This document shows positions 19,445 to 26,463 of a DNA stretch of 64,000 bases, piece after piece. The position numbers and the translations under genes are program-made. Position 1 is the first letter of the stretch, and every line of letters starts with the position of its first letter. The stretch is taken from NCBI RefSeq assembly GCF_002001015.1, contig NZ_MUNO01000037.1, positions 124,001 through 188,000 on the forward strand. The letters are read 5' to 3'. Origin of the DNA: Polaromonas sp. A23 (GTDB taxonomy: Bacteria; Pseudomonadota; Gammaproteobacteria; Burkholderiales; Burkholderiaceae_C). The notes under the pieces were generated by a model. The model was given only the letters and a program-made list of their open reading frames with translations, did not search any database and had not been told where the DNA came from.

Positions 19445-19816
19445 GCTTTGATCCCCGAAAACACGCTTGATGTACTGAAGAGGGATGTCCCAACAGTGTC
19501 CGGAGGGCTCCGGCTTTCCGTTAATTAGTTCACGGTAACCAATTGTGAAATGAAAAATCGCCGGGAGAAAGTGATTAATTCGCACGCTTCTCAACCTCCT
19601 CCTTTACGAGGAACGATCGTCTTGAATTCTTACGACTTACATCGTTGCGAGCTTCTGTTTTATAGAACCATGCTTTCGGAGGCGCGCTGTTTACCTCCGG
19701 TCTATTCCCATCGGCTCACGCCAGATTCTCTATTTCTGAATAATTTTTTTTATCTGCTCGTGCGAAGTCATTGAAACGGGAAATCGAAAACACAAACAGA
19801 CAACTCTTGTTGCACT
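19445..19816. other. AT-rich upstream region of the tps operon
   Basis: This 372-bp stretch has markedly lower GC than its surroundings and no credible gene. It contains a short perfect inverted repeat (CCGGAG-GG-CTCCGG, about 19500-19513) in the presumed tpsB leader and a T-rich tract near 19742. It likely holds the tps promoter. No riboswitch or known operator was recognised. Confidence 0.45.
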
Positions 19817-20161
19817 GTGTCTCCGGCTGACAAGCGGCTCGAGCCGTTCCGGCAGCAGGGCCAGCTGCGTTTTGTGCAGCGCATGGGCCAGCTCAACCTT
19901 TCATGCGCGCAATGCCACGACAACAATGCCGGAGGCCGTCTGGGCAGCAGCCTGATCCCACAGGCCCACCCGACCGGTACCCGGTCTACCGGCAGGAGTG
20001 GCAGGCCCTCGGTTCGCTGCAGCGGCGCCTGCGCAACTGCATGAGCGGTGTGCGCGCCGAACCCCTTGCCCTGTGGCGCTCAAGAGCTGGTAGCGCTGGA
20101 GCTGTACCTGAATGCCCGCGCGAAAGGCATGGCGTTGGAGTCGCCCGGTGTGCGGCCCTAG
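19817..20161 (+). pseudogene. soxA: Decayed C-terminal fragment of soxA (diheme cytochrome of thiosulfate oxidation)
   Basis: Three successive frames give a SoxA C-terminus. The first frame reads GQLNLSCAQCHDNNAGG...IPQAHPTG, including the CxxCH haem motif. The next gives YPVYRQEWQALGSLQRRLRNCMSGVRAEP, and the last QELVALELYLNARAKGMALESPGVRP followed by TAG at 20159. At least two frameshifts are needed, and the N-terminal part and all other sox genes are absent. Intact SoxA oxidises thiosulfate onto SoxYZ in the periplasm; this copy cannot. It abuts the reverse transcriptase gene tail to tail. Confidence 0.85.
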
Positions 20162-20167
20162 CAGCCT

Positions 20168-21580
20168 TCAGGTCGACCAGTTGATCTGCTCAAACAGGCG
20201 CATGAGTCTGGCCTGCCGCGTTTTGCTGAATTGCGCGATCCAACCGATCCGGCCCAGCAGGTGCGAACGAAAGTCGGCGAGTCGATCTTTGTTTTGCGAC
20301 ACCGGGCCGTGCAGCACGCTTTGATGCAAACACGCTTTAAGCCGATCGAAATCATCACGCGGGACATTCGGTCGCATGTTGACCACGACTCCGGTCACGC
20401 GCTGCCGCTGATGCCGGGGCAGGCAACGCGTCTTGTCCGGATGCAGGGTAAAGCCTTCATCGCGGACAATTTCTGCAACCCAGGCGTGCAAGGCGCGAAA
20501 CTGCTGTCGCAGCGACTCTGGACCTGAAAATACCAGGTCATCGGCGTAGCGCGTATAGCTCGCGCCGAACACCCAGGCCAATCCCTCAAGCCGCAAATCG
20601 AGATTGAAAGCACAGAGGTTGGCCAGCGCCGGTGAGGTGGGCGCGCCCTGCGGCAAATGCGCAGAACCAAGGCGCTTGGCCCCTATCCAGTCAAGTCCGC
20701 CATCGTCGCGCAAACGCTCGACGACCATCCCTGCCGTGCGGTGTGTGCAGAGCGCGGTCAGGCTTCGCGCCACACCTTCGGGGTAGCCCAGCGTGCGCCA
20801 GATGGCATTGACCTGGGCTGCCCCTACGCTGCCAAAGAAATCTTGCACATCGAAACGGATCACCACGGCTTGCCCGACATGAGCTGCCGCATGAGTTTTG
20901 ACTGAGCGACCGACGGTAAAACCGTGCGCGGCTTCATGCACAGGCACCTGGCTCAGCAGCGTATGCAGGATGTGACGCTGCACACGCTTGAGCTCTACCT
21001 TGGGCGTCTCCAGCAACCGAAGGCCACCGGTCTGCTTGGGCTGCAGGCTGTAGCGATAGTGCTCAACAACTGCCGGCGTCGCCGGGGCCAGCCAACCCAG
21101 TTTCTCGGGTGGGAGTTGGAGCCAGCATGCAAGATCCGCATTCGTTGCAATGTCGGGCAAAGTGCAAGCCTCCAGCCCCATCGGCCGGGGGCGCATCACC
21201 GCCGGTCGCAGGATCAACCGGCGAATTCGTGGTGGCCTTTCCGGCTCGGGGTCATCCCGGTCATCGTCCGACAGGGAACCTTGCAGCTCATCGGAATCCC
21301 CCGCTTCTTCTTCGTCCTCCGCTCCGAAGGCCAATCCAAAGGCAGGTGAATCCTCCAGCCGTCGCGCAAGCGAGATGACATCAAATTTCTGCCATGTGAT
21401 GGCCGACAGAACAGCCAGCGGTTCAAGCAACTCTCGCAGCCACGCAGGGCGTTGCCCGAGGGCTGCTGCAGCCCTGGCCTGAAGGGCGCCCAAGGTGGTG
21501 CCACCCGCCTTGTCCGCATCGGCGAGCAGTGCGCGAGCCAGGCCGCGTGCAATCAAATGTCGGAAGCTGGCTTCGCGCAT
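20168..21580 (-). CDS. Retron reverse transcriptase (myxobacterial Mx162-like)
   Basis: 470 residues from ATG 21580; an in-frame ATG at 21607 is rejected because it would overlap the a2 end of the retron RNA. Family blocks: AAHGFTVGRSVKTHAAAH (retron domain X, NAxxH-like), DVQDFF (first catalytic Asp, about 244), LPQGAPTSPALANL, YTRYADDLVFSG (YADD at about 345-348), HPDKTR and VTGVVVN (retron domain Y, about 395-401). All polymerase aspartates are intact. An N-terminal extension of about 170 residues, with an acidic linker (about 88-114), matches the layout of the 485-residue Mx162 enzyme. It would make msDNA from the RNA encoded just upstream. No separate effector gene adjoins it. Confidence 0.9.
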   Translation of the reverse strand: MREASFRHLIARGLARALLADADKAGGTTLGALQARAAAALGQRPAWLRELLEPLAVLSAITWQKFDVISLARRLEDSPAFGLAFGAEDEEEAGDSDELQGSLSDDDRDDPEPERPPRIRRLILRPAVMRPRPMGLEACTLPDIATNADLACWLQLPPEKLGWLAPATPAVVEHYRYSLQPKQTGGLRLLETPKVELKRVQRHILHTLLSQVPVHEAAHGFTVGRSVKTHAAAHVGQAVVIRFDVQDFFGSVGAAQVNAIWRTLGYPEGVARSLTALCTHRTAGMVVERLRDDGGLDWIGAKRLGSAHLPQGAPTSPALANLCAFNLDLRLEGLAWVFGASYTRYADDLVFSGPESLRQQFRALHAWVAEIVRDEGFTLHPDKTRCLPRHQRQRVTGVVVNMRPNVPRDDFDRLKACLHQSVLHGPVSQNKDRLADFRSHLLGRIGWIAQFSKTRQARLMRLFEQINWST

Positions 21581-21591
21581 GGAATTGAGTT

Positions 21592-21758
21592 GACACCAGC
21601 ATCCCAACCAGCAGGTCCTGCGTGAGCGCGGTGCGCAGAATGCGCATGCCGCTCACGCGCCGAAATCACAAAGTACAAAACAACCATGGGGGTACCCCAT
21701 GGCGCGGACAGGCAGCAACGAATCGCGTCCCGCTCGCAACACTTGAAATGCTGGCGTC
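21592..21758 (-). ncRNA. Candidate retron msr-msd RNA
   Basis: About 167 nt immediately before the reverse transcriptase. Its ends pair: a1 (GACGCCAGCAT, 21758-21748) with a2 (ATGCTGGTGTC, 21602-21592), 11 bp with a single G-U, extendable by three more pairs. Inside are a GCGGGAC/GTCCGC stem (about 21705-21734), an 8-bp CCATGGGG/CCCCATGG hairpin (21684-21702) in the msr part, and an 18-bp hairpin with two or three mismatches and a three-base loop (21620-21658) in the msd part. Order and size fit known retrons. The branching guanosine was not assigned. Confidence 0.75.
21620..21658 (-). other. msd-like long imperfect hairpin
   Basis: GCGTGAGCG pairs perfectly with CGCTCACGC; after an internal mismatch of two or three bases, TGCGCA pairs with TGCGCA around a TTC loop. 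Mismatched long stems of this kind are characteristic of msDNA. Confidence 0.75.
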
Positions 21759-21764
21759 GCCGAA

Positions 21765-21770
21765 ATTCTA
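21765..21770 (-). promoter_or_regulatory. Probable -10 box of the retron RNA
   Basis: TAGAAT on the minus strand ends seven bases before the first base of a1, so transcription would begin at or next to the a1 repeat, as in known retrons. No good -35 box was found. Confidence 0.5.
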
Positions 21771-21900
21771 ATGGCTTGCTCCTTGCAACGAGCTGTTGTC
21801 CAGCGCTGTGAAGGTGCCAAAACAACAGGAAATGCTTTTGATGTGCGTCTACGCGGCCCGCGCGTGTCAAAAAAATATGCCAACCAAGAGAACGCAAAGC

Positions 21901-21958
21901 GCTATCAATTTAATAGCTGATTGCGCTCACCGGATAAGGGCCAGAGGCACTTTTTACC
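21901..21958 (+). repeat. Family-1 two-hairpin repeat, copy 3
   Basis: Reads GCTATCAATTTAATAGCTG, then ATTGCGCTCACCGGATAAGGG, CCAGAGGC and a TTTTT run. It lies between the retron promoter and the lpdA terminator. The rest of 21771-22134 shows no gene. Confidence 0.85.
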
Positions 21959-22054
21959 TGAAGATCGGAGTGCCGAACCGGCGTATGCAAGGCATCAGCT
22001 ACATGCCAGCCTAGGGTTGCGTAAGGCTTTCTCAGGACTGCATTCAGATTCAAC

Positions 22055-22094
22055 CCATAAGAAAGCCGCGCAACCCTTGCGGTGTCTGCGCGGC
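22055..22094 (-). terminator. Rho-independent terminator after lpdA
   Basis: On the minus strand an 8-bp perfect stem (GCCGCGCA with TGCGCGGC, 14-base loop) is followed by TTTCTT, about 40 bp after the lpdA stop codon. Confidence 0.65.
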
Positions 22095-22134
22095 AGGCTA
22101 CTGACCTGGTAGCGCCTCTGGCAACTTTTTAGCG

Positions 22135-23952
22135 TCACTTGCGCGTAGGCGGCAAATCGGTGCAACTGCCATGCGCCACTTCCGCCGCCATGCCCATGCT
22201 TTCGCCGAGCGTGGGGTGTGGGTGGATGGTTTTGCCGATATCGACAGCATCTGCGCCCATTTCGATGGCCAGTGCGATCTCGCCGATCATGTCGCCGGCA
22301 TGGGTGCCGACAATGCCACCCCCCAGGATCTTGCCGTGGCCATGCGCTTCTGGAGAGTCATCGAACAGCAGCTTGGTGAAACCTTCGTCGCGGCCATTGG
22401 CAATGGCGCGGCCGGAAGCATTCCACGGGAACAGCCCTTTCTTGACCTTGATGCCCTGTGCTTTGGCCTGGTCTTCAGTGAGGCCAACCCAAGCGATTTC
22501 AGGGTCGGTGTAGGCCACGCTGGGGATCACGCGGGCGTTGAAGGCTGCGCTGGCCAGTTCCTTGTTGCCCTGCAGTTCACCGGCGATTACTTCGGCAGCC
22601 ACATGCGCTTCATGCACGGCCTTGTGAGCCAGCATGGGCTGGCCCACGATGTCACCGATGGCGAAAATGTGCGGTACGTTGGTGCGCATCTGGATGTCCA
22701 CCGGAACGAAGCCGCGGTCGGTCACGGCAACGCCAGCCTTCTCGGCCGCAATCTTCTTGCCGTTGGGTGTGCGGCCCACGGCCTGAAGCACGAGGTCGTA
22801 AGTTTGCGGCGCCGGAGCGCCCTCGCCTTCAAACGTCACCTCGATGCCTTTGGCAGTTGCCTTGGCACCGACGGTTTTTGTTTTGAGCATGATGTTGTCG
22901 AACCGTGGCGCGTTCATCTTCTGCCAGACCTTGACGAGGTCGCGGTCGGCGCCCTGCATCAGGCCGTCCATCATCTCAACCACGTCGAGACGCGCGCCCA
23001 GCGTGCTGTAGACCGTGCCCATCTCGAGGCCAATGATGCCGCCGCCCAGGATGAGCATGCGCTTCGGGACTTCCTTGAGGTTCAGCGCACCGGTCGAATC
23101 GACAACGCGCGGGTCTTCAGGCATGAAAGGCAGGCGCACAGCCTGCGAACCGGCCGCGATGATGCAGTTCTTGAAGGTGATGGTCTGCTTCTTGCCGCTT
23201 TTCTCCTGCGCGCCACCGGAGGTCTCCTCAACCTCGACATGATTGGCGCCGACAAAACTGCCGTAGCCGCGCACCACCGTCACCTTGCGCATCTTGGCCA
23301 TGGCGGCCAGCCCGCCGGTCAGCTTGCCGACGACTTTTTCCTTGTGGGTGCGCAGTTTGCCGATGTCGAGCTTGGGCTCCCCAAAACTCACGCCCAGGCT
23401 GTCAAAGTGCTTGACCTCGTCCATCACGGCGGCGACATGCAGCAGGGCTTTGGACGGGATGCAACCGACATTCAGGCAAACACCGCCCAGGGTGGCGTAA
23501 CGCTCGACCAGTACCACCTTGAGACCGAGGTCGGCCGCGCGGAAAGCCGCCGAATAACCGCCAGGGCCGGCGCCCAGTACCAGCAAATCACACTCAAGGT
23601 CAGCCTTGCCGCCAAAACTGGCCGCCGTTGGCGCTGCTACTTTTTCAGGAGCTGCCGGCGCAGGCGCGGCTGGGGCTGGCGCCTGTTTTTGTGCTGAAGC
23701 AGGAGCTGCAGCACCCGCCGCATCAAGCACCAGCACCACGGACCCTTGCTTGACCTTGTCGCCGAGCTTGACCTTCAGCTCTTTCACGACGCCGGCGTGG
23801 CTCGATGGAATTTCCATCGAGGCCTTGTCGCTTTCGACCGTCAACAAGCTCTGGTCAGCCTTGATGGTGTCGCCGGGTTTGACCAGCAGTTCAATAACGG
23901 AAACTTCGTCGAAGTCGCCAATGTCGGGAATGGTGATGTCTATCAATGCCAT
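22135..23952 (-). CDS. lpdA: Dihydrolipoyl dehydrogenase (E3) with N-terminal lipoyl domain
   Basis: 605 residues. Residues 1-80 form a lipoyl domain with the [12 protein letters not shown] lysine site, then an Ala/Pro linker (about 85-110). The FAD domain has [18 protein letters not shown] and the redox disulfide [16 protein letters not shown]. An NAD domain ([11 protein letters not shown]) and the dimerisation domain with the catalytic His-Glu pair HPHPTLGE complete it. The enzyme reoxidises lipoamide of pyruvate dehydrogenase. The N-terminal lipoyl domain on E3 is common in Burkholderiales and Neisseria. Last gene of the aceE-aceF-BPH-lpdA cluster. Confidence 0.97.
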   Translation of the reverse strand: MALIDITIPDIGDFDEVSVIELLVKPGDTIKADQSLLTVESDKASMEIPSSHAGVVKELKVKLGDKVKQGSVVLVLDAAGAAAPASAQKQAPAPAAPAPAAPEKVAAPTAASFGGKADLECDLLVLGAGPGGYSAAFRAADLGLKVVLVERYATLGGVCLNVGCIPSKALLHVAAVMDEVKHFDSLGVSFGEPKLDIGKLRTHKEKVVGKLTGGLAAMAKMRKVTVVRGYGSFVGANHVEVEETSGGAQEKSGKKQTITFKNCIIAAGSQAVRLPFMPEDPRVVDSTGALNLKEVPKRMLILGGGIIGLEMGTVYSTLGARLDVVEMMDGLMQGADRDLVKVWQKMNAPRFDNIMLKTKTVGAKATAKGIEVTFEGEGAPAPQTYDLVLQAVGRTPNGKKIAAEKAGVAVTDRGFVPVDIQMRTNVPHIFAIGDIVGQPMLAHKAVHEAHVAAEVIAGELQGNKELASAAFNARVIPSVAYTDPEIAWVGLTEDQAKAQGIKVKKGLFPWNASGRAIANGRDEGFTKLLFDDSPEAHGHGKILGGGIVGTHAGDMIGEIALAIEMGADAVDIGKTIHPHPTLGESMGMAAEVAHGSCTDLPPTRK

Positions 23953-23980
23953 GTTTCTTGTCTCCGCAAATATGGTCCGC

Positions 23981-24565
23981 TTACTTTTTCAGCTTGACCG
24001 TGAACAGTTCTACCGGACCACCGGAATTTTTGTCAAACTCGCACCCCGCGTGCACGCCGGCCAATGCCACCTCACGCGCCGTTTTGGCCTTGCCCCAGGT
24101 GGCATGCATGGCGCCAAGCGCAAAGCTGCGACCCGAACCGATGGCCCAGAATTCCTTGAATTCAAAGACCTCTCGGTAGCTGTAGATGCCGTAAATGCCG
24201 GTGGCATTGACAATCAGGGCACTCAGCTGGCTGGACTCGTAGGGGTCGTTGTCATCTTCCTTGGTCTGCAGGAAAAAACTCTCCTTCAGCACGGGATGCA
24301 GCTTGTTGAAGGTGTCAAATATTTCGTCTTTGCTGCCCAGCCGAAGCTGGTCCTTGGGCAATGCCATCATGGCTTTGCGCAGCACAGGAAAATGCGCCGC
24401 CGTGCCAGCCATGCCCACGTAACTGCCGCCGGTCGGGGAGTCGACCTTGAAGATCTTGTCGTTGACCTCGAAGCGATTGGTCAGACGCGTATCTCCAAAA
24501 GTGATCAACGCATCCGTGGCAATCACGGCCTGCCCGGCTTTCCTCACGGCAACCAAAGTCGTCAT
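23981..24565 (-). CDS. Betaproteobacterial proteasome homologue (BPH), HslV-like Ntn hydrolase
   Basis: 194 residues from ATG 24565; the longer frame upstream is repeat DNA. After removal of the initiator Met the protein begins [10 protein letters not shown] with Thr1, and Asp17 (ATDAL) falls exactly where proteasome beta subunits and HslV have it. A lysine near 36 (NDKIFKV) can serve as Lys33, and GMAGTAAHF and [11 protein letters not shown] match the GxGxxxAxGA region. Known BPH proteins form double-ring particles; substrates and unfoldase are unknown. Here it is embedded between aceF and lpdA, 28 bp before lpdA. Confidence 0.85.
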   Translation of the reverse strand: MTTLVAVRKAGQAVIATDALITFGDTRLTNRFEVNDKIFKVDSPTGGSYVGMAGTAAHFPVLRKAMMALPKDQLRLGSKDEIFDTFNKLHPVLKESFFLQTKEDDNDPYESSQLSALIVNATGIYGIYSYREVFEFKEFWAIGSGRSFALGAMHATWGKAKTAREVALAGVHAGCEFDKNSGGPVELFTVKLKK

Positions 24566-24599
24566 GAAGCGAATCCCTTCAAGCCAGGGCTGCGGGACT

Positions 24600-24754
24600 G
24601 GCTCTGCCAGACCGCAGGCGCAGCGCCCCCGAGGGGCTGGAGCCTGCGGCTCCAAACCTGCTTGAGCAGGTTTGGACAGGCGACAGAGGCGAAGCGTCTC
24701 GCGAGTCGCGGCCTGCAAGGCCTCGCGCATTACACGAAGTGAAAAGCGTGGGGG
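24600..24754 (-). repeat. Family-2 GC-rich 3' element, copy A (after aceF)
   Basis: On the aceF strand the element begins directly after the TGA with CCCCCACGCTTTTCACTTCG, followed by GTAATGCGCGAGGCC. It continues with several stems (AAACCTGC/GCAGGTTT, GGAGCC/GGCTCC) and ends with GGGGGCGCTGCGCCTGCGG. It fills the space between aceF and the proteasome homologue and shares its ends with copies B, C and D. Confidence 0.85.
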
Positions 24755-26419
24755 TCAAAGCAATACCCGGCGGAAGTCGCCCAGGATCTGGCCCAGGTAG
24801 GCATTGAAACGCGCCGCGGCCGCGCCGTCTATCACGCGGTGGTCCCAGCTCAGGGAGAGCGGCAGCATAAGGCGGGGCTGGAAGGCCTTACCGTCCCAGA
24901 CGGGCTCCGTGCTGGACTTGCACACGCCAAGAATGGCGACTTCCGGCGCGTTGATGATGGGCGTGAAATAACGCCCACCAATGCCGCCCAGCGAAGAGAT
25001 TGTGAAACAGGCACCCTGCATGTCCGCCGGACTCAACTTGCCGTCGCGCGCTTTCTTGGCCAGCTCGCCCATTTCCTGCGAGATCTGCACCACGCCTTTT
25101 TTGTCAGCGTCCTTGATGACCGGGACCACCAGGCCATTCGGTGTGTCTGCCGCAAACGCAACGTTGTAGTACTGCTTGAGGACCAATTGGTCCCCGTCAA
25201 GCGAGGCATTGAACTCCGGAAATTTCTTGAGTGCCGCGACGGACGCCTTGATCAGGAACGCAAGCATGGTGATCTTGATGCCGGCCTTCTCGTTCTCCTT
25301 GTTCATCAGCACGCGGAAGGTTTCGAGCTCGGTGATGTCGGCATCGTCGTGATTGCAGACATGCGGAATCATCACCCAGTTGCGATGCAGATTGGCGCCG
25401 CTGATCTTCTTGATGCGCGACATGTCCTTGCGCTCAACCGGGCCGAACTTGGTGAAGTCGACCTTGGGCCACGGCAGCAGGTCCAAACCTGCACCGCCGC
25501 CTGACGAGGCAGGCGCCTTGGCCGCCTGTGCCTGGGTACGCACGTCGCCGGCCATGACGGATTTGGTAAAACTCTGTACATCGTCCAGCGTGATGCGGCC
25601 TTTCGGACCGCTGCCCTTGACTTCACCAAGCGGTACACCGAGCTCGCGCGCAAACTTGCGCACCGAGGGCGAAGCATGCGGCAGATTGCCCTGAGGCGCA
25701 GTGGTGGGGTTGTGGACTGGCTGGCTCGTTGGAGCGGATGAAGTTGCCGGTGCAGGGGCAGCAGCAGATGCTGCGGCCGGCGCGGCAGCGGGGGCTGGTG
25801 CGGGCGATGCGCTTGCAGCCGTGGAACCTTCCAGGATGGCCAGCAGGTCGCCGATGTTGACGACGTCGCCCATCTTGACCTTGAGTTCCTTGAGCACACC
25901 TGCGGCAGACGACGGGATTTCCATCGAAGCCTTGTCGGACTCCACGGTGATCAGCGACTGCTCGGCCTTGATGGTGTCGCCTGGCTTGACCAGGACTTCA
26001 ATGACGGACACGTCCTTGAAGTCGCCGATGTCGGGCACACGGACTTCCACCGGACCGGAAGCGGCGGGGGCTGCAGCAGGCGCCGGCGCCGGGACTGGTG
26101 CTGCTACAGATTTACTAGCAGCTTGCGCAGGTGTAGTCTGGGCCGCAGCCGGTTTTGATGCTGAAGGGGCGGCTTCGGCGCCGGCCACTTCCAGCGTCAG
26201 GACCACGGAGCCCTGCTTGACCTTGTCGCCCAGCTTGACTTTGAGCTCCTTGACCACGCCAGCATGGCTGGACGGGATTTCCATGGATGCCTTGTCGGAC
26301 TCCACGGTGATGAGCGACTGCTCCGCCTTGACGGTATCGCCGGGCTTGACCAACAGCTCAATCACCGTCACTTCGTCGAAATCCCCGATGTCAGGAACTT
26401 GAATATCTACCAATGCCAT
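24755..26419 (-). CDS. aceF: Dihydrolipoamide acetyltransferase (E2) of pyruvate dehydrogenase
   Basis: 554 residues. Two lipoyl domains (about 1-78 and 118-195), each with [12 protein letters not shown], are separated by Ala/Pro-rich linkers. A peripheral-subunit-binding domain (ASPSVRKFARELGV, about 250-285) and the catalytic core follow, ending with the active-site DHRVIDGA motif. The core transfers acetyl groups to CoA. Linker 1 (QAASKSVAAP) is encoded by a degenerate family-1 repeat. It lies 44 bp after aceE and is clearly in its operon. Confidence 0.97.
   Translation of the reverse strand: MALVDIQVPDIGDFDEVTVIELLVKPGDTVKAEQSLITVESDKASMEIPSSHAGVVKELKVKLGDKVKQGSVVLTLEVAGAEAAPSASKPAAAQTTPAQAASKSVAAPVPAPAPAAAPAASGPVEVRVPDIGDFKDVSVIEVLVKPGDTIKAEQSLITVESDKASMEIPSSAAGVLKELKVKMGDVVNIGDLLAILEGSTAASASPAPAPAAAPAAASAAAPAPATSSAPTSQPVHNPTTAPQGNLPHASPSVRKFARELGVPLGEVKGSGPKGRITLDDVQSFTKSVMAGDVRTQAQAAKAPASSGGGAGLDLLPWPKVDFTKFGPVERKDMSRIKKISGANLHRNWVMIPHVCNHDDADITELETFRVLMNKENEKAGIKITMLAFLIKASVAALKKFPEFNASLDGDQLVLKQYYNVAFAADTPNGLVVPVIKDADKKGVVQISQEMGELAKKARDGKLSPADMQGACFTISSLGGIGGRYFTPIINAPEVAILGVCKSSTEPVWDGKAFQPRLMLPLSLSWDHRVIDGAAAARFNAYLGQILGDFRRVLL
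26103..26158 (+). repeat. Family-1 two-hairpin repeat, copy 4 (in aceF linker)
   Basis: Plus strand reads GCTACAGATTTACTAGCAGC, TTGCGCAGGTGTAGTCTGGG, CCGCAGCC and GGTTTTGATG. It is antisense to aceF, in frame, and encodes part of the Ala-rich linker between the two lipoyl domains. Confidence 0.65.
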
Positions 26420-26463
26420 GTTCTTGTCTCCGATTGCTTCAGGCTTCTACGCAAGGTTGTATA

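Noticed and set aside
19499..19513. Inverted repeat upstream of tpsB as a riboswitch or terminator
   Set aside because: Only six base pairs with no T-run and no conserved riboswitch core.
21578..21607. ATG at 21607 as the start of the reverse transcriptase
   Set aside because: It would put the a2 end of the retron RNA inside the coding region; ATG 21580 lies just beyond a2.
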